A stretch of 64,000 bases of DNA, from contig NC_085881.1 in assembly GCF_035222275.1 (NCBI RefSeq), positions 558,001 to 622,000 on the forward strand. Direction: 5' to 3'. The stretch comes from Podospora bellae-mahoneyi (lineage: Eukaryota > Ascomycota > Sordariomycetes > Sordariales > Podosporaceae). The notes beneath the pieces were generated by a model. It was given only the letters and a program-made list of their open reading frames with translations. It was not told the origin of the DNA and did no database searches. The stretch's first letter is position 1; the number at the start of each line of letters is the position of its first letter. The position numbers and the translations under genes are program-made. Positions 36,051 through 46,662 of the stretch are shown piece after piece.

Positions 36051-37056
36051 CTAAAGTCTCCCCTCCTCCAAAACCTCGATCAGTTCATCCAAGCTCTCAA
36101 TCACCAAATCAGTATGCTCATGGTCCACCAAATGTCTATTCACATCATTGACCAACAAGACCGTCTTGGCACCCGCCCTCCTCCCAGCAGTGATATCATC
36201 CACTGAGTCACCCACCATTATCAACCCACTCGCATCCGCCACCTCCTCTCCCTTCTCCGTATGGAGTAGCTCCCCCTCTTCTTGCCCCCTCTCGGCAATC
36301 TTTTCCTTTTCCTCCGCATCATCAACGGGAATGCCAGGCTCACCAGTTGACTTCCTCATCAAACCCCAAGAACGGGCAATATGGAGAATACCAGCGGGGT
36401 CAGGCTTGGGAGGGCGGAAATCACGGGTGACGATGGGGCCAAAGACGGAGGAAGGGAGGAATTTGTCAAGGAGGTTCTGGACGGGGAGGTCGAAGTTGCG
36501 GGTGCAGATTCCTTTGCGGATGGAGCGGGAGTCGAGGTAGGACATTAGGGGGGCGAGGCCGGGTTGGGGGACCTGGGTCAGCATGGCTTCGCGTTCTATG
36601 GTGCGGATTTTCTCCATGGCGGTGTGTTGGTCTTCGGGGGTGGGGAGGGAGTAGACGTGGTCGAGGATGTCGACTGATTTGGGGATGCCGAGGACGGAGC
36701 GCATGGCGGCGAACATGTAGGTTTGGGGTTCACTAGTTTTATGTTAGTTGGCATGCTCTTGAGGTTGGGGGGAATGGAAGTGAGAGTGAAAAGGTGGGTG
36801 AGTGAGACGTGATGGGTGGGAGGTATGAGATGTGACAGGTAACATGGGGCAGGCTTCATAAGAGCTAGAGGTCGAAAGACACAACCTCGAAGTCTGACTC
36901 AGGGACTCAAAGCCCAGGCTAGAAACACAAATAAGCTCACCATAGCGTCCCGTCGACATCAAAAACAATGCCCTCTAGCTTGCGGGTGTTGGGGCTAGGA
37001 ACAAACGGCTGTTTCAACGGCGCGAATTTCCACGGAGCTGAAGTAACGGCGGACAT
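36051..37056 (-). CDS. HAD-superfamily hydrolase (phosphoglycolate-phosphatase-like)
   Basis: Exon 1 is 37056-36941, the intron 36940-36733 (208 nt, GTGAGC donor, CTAG acceptor; long for this window) and exon 2 36732-36051, giving 265 aa. HAD motif I FDVDGTLC at 32-39 supplies the nucleophile Asp33 and acid Asp35, motif II is in GICTRNFD, motif III is the Lys of RPPKPDPAG, and motif IV is GDSVDD near the end. A helical cap lies between I and II. A 45-residue Glu/Lys-rich insert between motifs III and IV (EEKEKIAERGQEEGE) is unusual. Known: these are Mg-dependent phosphatases; the substrate is not predictable. The gene converges with the DUF3176 pseudogene. Confidence 0.9.
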
Positions 37057-38014
37057 GATGGGCCAAAATCTTCGCATCCCACCGTCTGGAAGTTACTTGA
37101 AATAAAAGGTGCGGGGTTGCCAACAACCCTATATAAAACTTGTAAAGAAAGTGAGGGTATCACAATATTGATAACTGATGAGGGGCTCAAGTGAGGATCC
37201 AATTCGTAAATGCCAAGAGATATAGCTCCAAAAAGATTGATGTTTAAATAAACGGCACAACAAGAGGTTAGGTACCAAGGATTCGGAATGACGAGAAAAG
37301 GCAATCAATCAGCAGCTTAATGTTGAACAGCACTCGTACAAGTCACACTCTGTCAAAAGAAGTCTCACTTGACGCCGCGATTTCACCTTTTGCTTGCTCT
37401 CAAAGTGGCCGTTCTTCTAGAATGTTTTAGGGCTGGTACGTCACTGGCTGCGATTAGGCGATGGATCACCTGCGGGCGGCTTGACCAACCGAACAGCGCG
37501 CAAAACATCCCGGTCCGGCAGCCCCCATGCACGGCCTGACAGGGCAGTTTTAGCGGGAAGTGGCCGCCTTTTTCTTTCAAGGATCTGCGGGCAACGCAAG
37601 GAACCTGCGGCGGGGTGCGACAGGAAGACCAGAGACGGATCGAACGGCGGCGGCAAGCTGAGGCAAGCTGTGGGTGGTGCTGCTGCCCGCTGCCGGAAGC
37701 TGCACCTCAGCTTGATCTGGGAACCTGATCTGCCTGCCCAAGTGGAAGAAGCATCAAAGAAAGGAAACCAGGAACCAGCAAAAAAACAACCTCCGAATTC
37801 CATTGCATACCTCGATTCAAACCACCATCCGAACTCTCTGACGGCGAGGGATCTGTTCATTTTTCTCCCACTCGTGTCCCTTGCATTTCCCCTTTCCAAC
37901 AACATCAACACGTCTCTCTTTGCGTCTGCGTGCGGGAGACTTGTTGTTCTATTCCTAAGCCGCTCACCCCTAGGTTGTTCGAAGCTTATCTTCAGATTGA
38001 CTATGAACTGCTAA
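37057..38014. other. Divergent intergenic region, HAD hydrolase / ArAE-like protein
   Basis: About 960 bp. The right part (37700-37990) looks like a pyrimidine- and A-rich fungal leader. ORFs of up to 177 codons on both strands overlap each other here, have no recognised family and are not called. Confidence 0.5.
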
Positions 38015-41000
38015 ATGAGCTCCTCTCCGACACTGCCTTCGCCAGGCCAATGGCCACCGCGAAGGCCCTCCAAAAGAAGTGTATGTTATTATATTCCATC
38101 ACGCGACATGATCCCCAAGCTAATCTAACATTCTCAGAAACTGCGCAATGGCACCTTCATCATCCCCGCCACCGGCGAGCGCTCCCGCCGCGTCTTGACC
38201 CTCCGCACCAACAGCTCCGGCCTATCCTCCCAAACCGACGGCACCCGTTCCCGCTCCCTCTCGGGCCTCACCACCTTCCCCTACGAACAAACATCCTTCT
38301 CTGACCGTTTCTCCCACCTTGCGCGACAAACCCGCGAGAAATGCGCCTGGATCCTCCGCTGGCTCGACTCGCCCGTCGGCCACGGTGTGCTGAAATGCAC
38401 GCTGGCGTACACACTCGGCAGTCTGGCTACCTTCTGGGCGCCCATCTCCGACTGGTTGGGCCGGCCGGACGGTAAGCACGTGGTGGCCACGCTGACTGTT
38501 TATTTTCATCCAGCGAGGTCCGCCGGCTCGATGATTGAGGCGGTGCTGATTGCCATTGTTGCGGTGGTGTATGCGCAGATTGTCTCGATTTTGTCCATGG
38601 CGACTTCGGTGCTGGTGGGAGGGCAGTGGCATTGTGTTCCCTTGGCGCATGCGCTGGTGCTGGCCGTCTTCATAGGGGGAGGATTTGGGTTTATTGGTTG
38701 GGTGAAGCAGCGGATGGGGAATCCGTTGGTGGATGTGGGGAGTACGCTGGCTTCGTTGGCGATTATTGGGGTGGTGACCAAGGAGACGGCGGTGCTGACG
38801 GGGGTGTTTTCGAATCAAAAGATCATTCAGATTCTCAAGATGTTCTTTTTGGGGGTCAGTGCTACTACTGCGGTTAACCTTTTGGTGTGGAGGGTTTCGG
38901 CGAGATCGTTGTTGAGGGACACCATGACCAAGTCTTCGACTTCGCTGGGACACATGTTGGCCTTGATTACGAGTGGGTTTCTCAGTGGCTCAGAGGAGGA
39001 TGTCACGTCGGGCCAGTTTGCGGCTGCTTCAGCTGCGTACAACCAGGTGTATCCTCAGATGATTAAGAACCTACGGGAGTCCAAGTTTGAGCGGTATCTT
39101 CTGGGTCAAGAGAAGCTGTACCAGCTTGACAGAGCCGTTGTAAGGTCTATGGAAAGGTTGGCACAGTCGATTGGTGGGCTCAGGAGCGCGGCCAACACGC
39201 AGTTTGCGCTGTTGAGAGAGTCGATGATGCAGGGGTCTGGAATGATGTCTCCGGCGGCGTCGCTCTACTCACCCGTCTTGCAGCGGACGTTGTCAAACAC
39301 CCTTAAGAGCGGGAAAGGGTTTGGTATTTTGTCCGCGATTGACGAGGCGTCAGACGAGAGCAACGAGGACGAGAGAGGCCGTGTTAAGGACCGGCGTCGG
39401 TCGGATGCTACGACTGCTAGCATCCCGTTCCGCAACTCTTCTGATATCTTTGAGCTCTTTATCAACCTGCTGGGTCCGTCGATGAAGTCCTTGGCGTATA
39501 CGCTCTCCGAGGTGCTGCGCGACCCACCATTTGGCACGGCCCCCGACTACGAAATCACTATCAATGATCACTTCCGCCAGAGTCTTACCGATGCTCTGTC
39601 ACTCTTCAACGGGGCAAGGGCGGACGCTCTTCAGGAGTTGTACAAGCACATCGAGCTGGATCGTACGAGATCGGCCAGTATCCAAGCCGACTTTGAAGAG
39701 GTGGCGGCGGCATGCGGCCATTTCAGTTTTAGCCTGCAAGCGTTTGGGGAGGAGATGCAAAAGTACCTCGACGTGCTGGATGACTTGAAGTTCGCCAATG
39801 AGCACAGGTTACGGAGCTGGCATTGGATGAAGTGGTGGGGCAACCGACGCGGATACAACAACCGCAAGATCACGTTGCCGTTTGACCATGCGGAACGGGA
39901 GACGCTGATCAAGCCGATCAAGAAGAGCCAGATGCCGAGGGGTATTGCGGATTCCATGGTGCAGAGACGTGATACGTATGCATGGAGTGCTGTTCCTGGG
40001 ACGAACAAGGTTATTGCTACGCTCTCCCAGAGGCTTCTCCGGGTGTTGAGAAAGGTGGCGAGGGATGACAGTGAGTTAAATTTCTAGCTGCTATGAAATA
40101 TGCTCATGCTAACAGGTAAACAGTCCGGTTCGGCTTAAAAGTCGGGGCTGGAGCAGCATTTTGGGCCATGTTTGCCTTCATTCCGCAAACTAAGGATACT
40201 TACCAGCACTGGAGAGGCGAATGGGGTCTGCTGTCGTTCATGATCGTGTGCTCCATGACGGTTGGCGCATCCAACACCACAGGCTGGGCCAGATTTATGG
40301 GAACGGTGGCCGGTATCTCAGCATCGGGCTTCAACTGGACTATCAGCCAAGGCAGCGCACTGGCACTTATCCCCCTCGGAGCCGTGGTGGCCTTCTGGGC
40401 CTTTGTCGTCATTGTCGCTTGGGGTAAGGCTCCGCTGGGTAGAATCACGCTCCTCGCCTACAACGTTTCGACCCTGTACGCCTACAGCCTGTCGCAAAAG
40501 GTGGATGACGACGACGACGATGAAGGCGGCTCGAATCCCATCATTGGGGAAATCCTCCTTCATCGTTTCGTAGCTGTCACGGCTGGTATCTTGTGGGGAT
40601 TGATCATTTGCCGGCTGGTGTGGCCCATATCGGCACGCAAAAAGTTCAAGGAGGGCTTGAGCATGTTGTACTTGCAAATGGGGCTCATCTGGAAGCGAGG
40701 ACCGCTGGCTATCCTGCTCAGGAGCGATTGTTCCCGGTCCTATCTACGGTCTGGCGAGCAGGCTGCTCTCCAAAAATACGCCGCCCGGCTGGATGCCCTT
40801 CGTGGGAGCGCGACCAATGAGTTCGAGCTCCGAGGTCCCTTTCCAGCCGAACAATCCGCTCGTCTGATGGGCTGTGCGCACCGGCTCTTGGACGCATTTT
40901 ACGCCATGTCACTGGTCACGCAGAGGAAGGGCAGTTTAACAGAAGGGGAGCGAGCGCTGCTGATGTACACGGCTGACGAGAGAGCGCAGCTGTGCGAACG

Positions 41001-41376
41001 CATCTGTCATGTGTTCCAAGTGCTGGCTTCTTCCCTGATGCTGGAGTACCCCCTGACGGACGCGGTGCCGAGTGTTGACCGGACGAGGGACAGGCTGCTG
41101 GCCAAGATTTTCCAATTCCGAAAGGAACACAATCCTAGCGTGATGCTGGACTATTCTTCTTCTAATGCGGGAAGTGGTAGTATCGGGTCGTCGGGGATGG
41201 GGTTCGGAGGACTGCTGGGTAAGCTGTCGCATTTGAACGTGGAGGAGAGAGATTATGCTCTGCTGTATGCATATGCCTTGGTAACATGGCAGGTGTCGGA
41301 GGAGCTCAAGGTGGTGGCCAAGGAGATTGAGGGGTTGTTTGGTGTGTTGGATGAGGATGCGCTTTTGTTGCAGTAA
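38015..41376 (+). CDS. Large membrane protein of the ArAE_2 / DUF2421 (aromatic-acid-exporter-like, FUSC-related) family
   Basis: Exons 38015-38080, 38138-40070 and 40124-41376 give 1083 aa. The start is the ATG at 38015, because its 22 codons splice in phase to KLRNGTFIIPATGERSRR. Two membrane blocks are present: an N-terminal set of about six helices (GVLKCTLAYTLGSLATFW to TTAVNLLVW) and a second set in exon 3 (VGAGAAFWAMFAFIP to GILWGLIICRLVWP). A long helical cytoplasmic region with paired Arg/Glu lies between, including a DDDDDD run in the second half. Known: fungal members (Brefeldin-A-sensitivity related) are predicted ER or plasma-membrane transporters of the FUSC superfamily; the substrate is unproven. 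The last exon ends in the conserved SEELKVVAKEIEGLF helix. Confidence 0.88.
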
Positions 41377-42116
41377 ATAGGGTCAAGATTGAGTACGATA
41401 AGGGAGTGACGGCGGGCTAAAAAAGGAGTTGGTTTGGATTGGGTAGGATGGGCAATGGGAACAGGAAAGGGAATTTGTATGGGAAATAGCATGGTAATGA
41501 TACCTAAGAATAAATGACATAGATGTACAAAGTTCACTTGAAGCCTTTGGTGACGTTGGTGTGGAGGTGTTGTCCGATGCCTGGCTGGAGTCTGACGTTT
41601 TGTTAGAAAACGGACTTTGACTTTGAACTGGCAGATTGTCATGGGCACCAGTCACTGAACTCATCCCGCGATATCCCAGACTTCCCCAGACTTTTGCCCG
41701 CCACTCATGATCATGACGCTGTTGACATCTCGCGACAACAGGCAGGACGAGGTCAAGAAAATGCCAAGGAAAGACATTCTTGTTGTCTGATTGGACAATG
41801 GTTGGCTGACAATGGGTCTCTGTGGAGCGCTGTCTGAGCTGTGACCCGCCTGTTTCGCGTCGTCGCGAACAATTTACGCGTGAATGCAGCGCGTCGCGCC
41901 AGGGGCAGGAATCCCGGATCCCTGCCTTTGCTCCTTCGCGTTCTTCACTTTTTAGCAATCCACTCTCGACTTCAACCTGCACTTGCTTCTGTTTTCCCTC
42001 CATTCGCTCTTCCCAGCTGTTTTCAAGACATCGTTCCCTACCCAAAAGATACCCAGCTGTGACTTCCCATCAACTCCTCCAACAAAACATTGCAGGAAAG
42101 AAAGAACCAGATCACC
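41377..42116. other. Spacer and promoter before the Cdt1-like gene
   Basis: About 740 bp between tandem genes, with CpG-rich G1/S-type motifs at 41853-41881 (listed separately) and a pyrimidine-rich leader at 41930-42110. Nothing else is seen. Confidence 0.5.
41853..41881 (+). promoter_or_regulatory. Possible SCB/MCB (SBF/MBF) cell-cycle sites upstream of Cdt1
   Basis: TTTCGCG (41853-41859) is the reverse complement of the SCB core CGCGAAA, and 41876-41881 is ACGCGT, the MCB core. They lie 17 bp apart, about 240 bp upstream of the Cdt1-like start. Known: Mbp1/Swi4-Swi6 complexes drive G1/S transcription of replication genes through such sites. A lone ACGCGT is expected about 15 times by chance in 64 kb, so the pairing and position are the argument. 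Confidence 0.4.
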
Positions 42117-43583
42117 ATGCCTGGTTTAATAACTCCCCGTAAGACGCGGTCGACCGTCAAGGACACCAAGGTCCCTCCTGCCACGTCGAGTATTGCCAAC
42201 TTAAAGATCTCCAAGCTCTCGACCTTTGGGAAGGACGTCACTTCCGAGAAGAAGGCCACCACCGGCACCATCTTTGGTCGCACGTCCAACATTGAGATTG
42301 TCCTCACTACAAAGAAGAGGAAGGTTCAGGACGAGGTCGAGCCCACACCCAAGAAGCAATGTCGGGAGCCCGAGTCGAGACCAATCCCGACTACCACTCC
42401 TGTTTCGAAAAGGAAGAAGACTGTCACATTCGACCTGACTGAGAACTCCGCCCCGGCCAAGCCAACTCCAAAACGCGCCGCTCCGGCATCCACACCCAGC
42501 AAGAAGCGGTCATACCAAGCCGACGACGAGACCGATGCCTCTTCTCACACCTCGGCTCTTCTGGAACGTCTCAACATCCGATCCCCCATCCCGAAGCGCA
42601 CCAAGACAGTTGTCACCCCAGCCCAAAATGATTACGACCTCCCCCAAGAGCTCCTCGACCTCCTCGACATGCAGACCGCCTTCCTCAAAACCCTGAACAT
42701 GGAATACGCCCACAATGGCACCAACTCCCCCATCGACCTCCGAAGCCTCTACCCCAGTGTCACCCGCACCTGGGGAAAGCGTAGAGTATTACTCGTCGAC
42801 ATTCAGCGTCTGCTCGGAGTCCTAACCTGGACACCCGCCAAGTCCTCCCCCGAACCCCTCTTCATCCTCTCCGACTATGGCCGCCAGAAAATCTGCATCC
42901 ACTTCTCCCCATCCCTACCTGCGGGCCCGATCAGAGAGGCCGACTTGAATATGGATTTCAAGTCCAACCTCCGCACGCTGTGGATGTCCTCCAACAAGAA
43001 CGTCACCCTCTTCCTCGGCACCCTCCCCAAGGCTCCAATCAAGAAGTGCGAGAGCCTTCTCAAGGCCGCGATCCCAAAGCAGACAACCCTTGACTCCCTC
43101 AAGGCTGGTATCCAAGCCAGAAAAGAAGCCGAGCAAGCCGCCAAGGAGGAAGCCGCCAAGAAACTCGAGCAGGCGGTCAAGCCTGACGGAACAAAGATGA
43201 CGCTGCTGGAGCGGATCAAGATGAAGGAGGTGGAGCTGAAGAATATGCCCGCGGGTCCTACGCCTCAGGAGCTGCAGAGGCAGGCGGCGCTTCACAGGGC
43301 GGAGGATGTGGCGGCCGTGATTGGGATGTTGTGCAAGGCCAGTGGTGGGCAGGCAAGGGTGTCGTTTACGATGCAGCAGGTCCTGACCAAGCTGAAGGAT
43401 TCGCTGAGGACGCCGATTAGCAGAGAGGACGCGGGGATTTGTGTGAGGTTGTTGGCGGTGGAGGTGACACCCGAGTGGATTAGGGTTGTGAAGCTGGGGG
43501 CGAGGGAGATGGTGGTTGTTACTGTTGCTGGGCAGCCTAGTCTGACGGTGTTGAAGGAGAGAGTTGGCAAGTTGTTGGGTTGA
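42117..43583 (+). CDS. cdt1: Cdt1-like DNA replication licensing factor
   Basis: Single exon, 488 aa from the ATG at 42117. The N-terminal 165 residues are basic and Ser/Thr/Pro-rich (TPRKTRSTVKD, TPKKQ, SKRKKTVTF), as in disordered Cdt1 tails with CDK-type TP sites. Next comes a winged-helix-like block (PQELLDLLDMQTAFLKTLN, then RTWGKRRVLLVDIQRLLGVL) resembling the middle domain of Cdt1. A Lys/Ala helical segment leads to a C-terminal winged helix (SFTMQQVLTKLKDSLR, then EWIRVVKLG) like the Mcm-binding domain. Known: Cdt1 loads Mcm2-7 on origins with ORC and Cdc6. Identification is by domain order rather than by long identity. Confidence 0.72.
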   Translation: MPGLITPRKTRSTVKDTKVPPATSSIANLKISKLSTFGKDVTSEKKATTGTIFGRTSNIEIVLTTKKRKVQDEVEPTPKKQCREPESRPIPTTTPVSKRKKTVTFDLTENSAPAKPTPKRAAPASTPSKKRSYQADDETDASSHTSALLERLNIRSPIPKRTKTVVTPAQNDYDLPQELLDLLDMQTAFLKTLNMEYAHNGTNSPIDLRSLYPSVTRTWGKRRVLLVDIQRLLGVLTWTPAKSSPEPLFILSDYGRQKICIHFSPSLPAGPIREADLNMDFKSNLRTLWMSSNKNVTLFLGTLPKAPIKKCESLLKAAIPKQTTLDSLKAGIQARKEAEQAAKEEAAKKLEQAVKPDGTKMTLLERIKMKEVELKNMPAGPTPQELQRQAALHRAEDVAAVIGMLCKASGGQARVSFTMQQVLTKLKDSLRTPISREDAGICVRLLAVEVTPEWIRVVKLGAREMVVVTVAGQPSLTVLKERVGKLLG

Positions 43584-44805
43584 GGGGAGGTTGAGATTAG
43601 GGTTGTCTGGGTGTGGCTTGAGGTTATTTACGGAAAGGGTGGGGGAGTCTGGGTTATGGCTTGGGAAGATGATGCGTTCTTTTTCGAAATGGGAAACATG
43701 AAGGGGAAAAAAGGACATGGTGATACCCCTATATTTTTTTGGGGAGCTTTGTTGTATAAATTTCTGGGAATGGGGACTTTGGTGGTATGTTGTTACTACT
43801 ACTTTTATAACTTTGCATTTTGGGGTGGGCATGGCATTGCGTTTTTGTTGTACTTCATGGGAAAGTACGCGCGTGGTATTATAGCATAGCATATTTGGAC
43901 TGAGAAGTGTGTCATGTTTGAATGAAGAAGAGTCAAAGCAAGAGTTGTGCCTGGTGGGCTTGATGTGCGTTGGTGTGGAGATATATACCCATCACTGCGG
44001 AGCAAAGCTTTTGGAAGAGGATTTTTGTTTTTGTTTCAAATAGCAAGAGGTAGGTAAACAGTTTGGGACTTTCTGACTGAGATGGTCATTTTTGAGAGGA
44101 GAGAGATGCTTACATGCATGCCATTCTCAACTTTTTCGGAGTGGCACTTGAAAGATAGTCCGCCGACTTTTAGATATCCTTGGTAGGTCTCCGAGGATAG
44201 TTGTTGATAATCAGTTCAGGGTATTCAAAACATTCCATACCTACCATGATGCCCAAACCCAGTGTAACAAAAGCGTAAGCACAAGGATCCCCCATAGCTG
44301 CTGGCTAGATAGGCAACCTGGAATACAGGCGCACAGTGTTCAACCAAGTTTATTGCACATTGTACAAAACCCCTATCATCTTCCATCTTGACTCCCCTTC
44401 CAGATCTAACAAAATCGCCTGCCGGGCTTGGCACACAATATCCATCGTCCGCTCCATCCATCCAAGCAGCTTCCCAAGCCCCTCCCAGAAAAACCCATTC
44501 CCCCGTATCCTCCCGTTTAGGCTGGGCGAGAAGTGATGTTGTAGTTAGGTCAGGACAGCTGTTGGCTTGATTAAGCAGGCGACGGCATAAATGTGATCTG
44601 GTCTGCTGATATAGAACTGGTATTTCATCGCTGAAGCTATGGAGAGACTCTTTCTCTTTGTGCCCACGATTCTGAACAGATCAGGGGTGGAGAAAAATGT
44701 GAGTTGAGAGAAAATAGTGAACAAAATCGAGGAGAAAAACAAGTCTGAAAAGAAATGATGATTTTGATGCAAGGAAACACCCTTTTCTCGTACGAATGGT
44801 TTCTC
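43584..44805. other. Intergenic region between converging Cdt1-like and MAPKK genes
   Basis: About 1.2 kb. The first 400 bp are T/G-rich and probably 3' UTR. No gene, repeat or RNA is recognised. Confidence 0.5.
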
Positions 44806-46662
44806 TTAGTAGTGCCTGCCGCCTGAGGACGACCCCGGCCCCATGGCCCGTCGTAGGTTTTCTCTTCTCAGCTCCTCGGAGGTTAACTGTCTTCGCGGCG
44901 CAGGAGGGAGAGGTCCGCTGGGAGGAGCTGGTCGCATGGGCAACGAAATGGTGGTTGATTTGGTGGCGGTACTGGGAGATGATGTGCGTTGAGGAGGAGC
45001 CATGCTTGGGGACGCTGTGCGCTGTGGGGGAGCCATGCTAGGAGAGGCGGTGCGCTGAGGGGGAGGAGCTGTACGTTGGGGAGGAGGAGCCATGCTGGGG
45101 GAGCCGGTACGACGAGGGGGCTGTTGGTCTTCATAGGCAACAGAGCCAGAGGGCCTGGATCTGTGCTGCATCACCGAGTTCGTGCTGGCTACTCGCGGTC
45201 CCAGTCCCGGATGTACATTCGCTCCACCTGCGCGGCCAAGGCTGATTGATCCGCTGCCGCTGCGTGGCGGGGGTCGTGTCGGTACGCTATCAAATTGGTC
45301 ACGAGGTGACACCATGGTCCCCAAGATGGGAATCTCACCTGAAGTGGGTGTTTGCTGAACTCCCCCCTCATTCTGTGCTGGGTACGATGGCGAATCACTG
45401 GAGCGCAGGAGATCCTGGATAGCTGGAGAGAGCTGCGGTGCCAGATGGGACTTGCGGTTGTCCCTAACCATAAGACCGCAGGCCCATTCTCTCAGATCCA
45501 CAGGTGTTCTCTTGGCTGCTTGTACAAAAGGATCGCGGTCCTGTGGGTTGGGTCAGTGTCGGTGTTGAGAAACATGCTAGGTGAGCCATCACTTACAAAA
45601 AGCTCTTGAGGGGTTGGTCGGCGCTCGGGTTCCTTGTACAGACACTTCTGAATCATATCATCAAGAATCTGAGGGAAGGCGTCGCTCTTGGGTAGCCTGG
45701 GCGCGGGCTCGTGTACAATCTGCTGAAGCAGGTCAAGAATACCGGCAGGGGCGCTCTCGGCATCAGAGAGTTGGTCCGCTGCGGCGAATGGGAACTTTCC
45801 AATAGCCAGTTCCATGATGGACAAGCCGAAACTCCACACATCTGACTTGACCGTATACTTCTCACCCTGAATTCTTTCAGGGGCCATGTATGTTGACGTA
45901 CCGACAAAGGTGTCAGCGATCGAGTTGATGAGCTCACCGGATACGCCAAAATCGCAGAGCTTAATGGATCCTCGCGAGTTGACGAGGATGTTGGAGGGCT
46001 TGATGTCGCGGTGCATGATGTGGTGTTTTGAGTAGAGGTATGTAAGACCTCCAAGAGTCGCCTCGGCGATCTTGCCCAGAACATCCACACGGACGGGACC
46101 GAATACTCGTGATACCCGGTCCAGAGAGCTATCCGAATTACTGTCAGCCGTGTCAAACACCTTGAGAGCAAGAATACAACACACCCGACATCCATGTACT
46201 CCATGCACATGATCACATCGTTGTTCTCGTTCAGGAAAGCGCCGTAGAAGGTCACAATGTAGTCGGAATGGCAGCCACGCATAATCTGAAGCTCAAGAAC
46301 TATGCGCTTCCGCATCTCCTTCTTAGCCTCGACATGAATGATCTGTGATTTGGAGGTTAGAACACCCAAGGAGCCAAGCAAGCCACCTTACGAAGACTAA
46401 CCTTGCGGGCCATCACTGTGTTGGTCGGGATATGCTTGACTTTGCTGACGGTTCCACCATTGCCAGCTCCAAGATCCTTGATGATCTCCAGGTCTTCAGG
46501 CTTCAAGTCCAAGTTGAACTCGATACCAATTTCTAGCTGTTCGTCTTCCCCCTTTGGGCGAGCATTCTCGGCGGTCGGGGGAGGCTTAGGGGCGGCAGGT
46601 GTCAGAGCAAGACCCTTGACGTTCTTGCGCTTCATAGAGCGCGGGGCGAATGCGTCAGCCAT
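44806..46662 (-). CDS. MAP kinase kinase of the Ste7/MEK-2 (pheromone and filamentation) class
   Basis: Exons 46662-46402, 46342-46185, 46128-45597 and 45540-44806 give 561 aa. An N-terminal MAPK docking (D) site is visible at about 9-20: KRKNVKGLALTP, a basic cluster then L-x-L. The kinase domain (about 58-325) has GAGNGGTV, VMARK, HRDIKPSNIL, DFGVSG and the dual-phosphorylation loop SIADTFVGTSTYMAPE. The 225-residue tail is Ser/Pro-rich with tandem QRTASPSMAPP-type repeats (about 44990-45110) and ends RRAMGPGSSSGGRHY. Known: these kinases activate Fus3/Kss1-like MAPKs controlling fusion, fertility and infection-related growth in filamentous fungi. The class is assigned from the loop and tail, so a Pbs2- or Mkk-type identity is unlikely. 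Confidence 0.93.
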
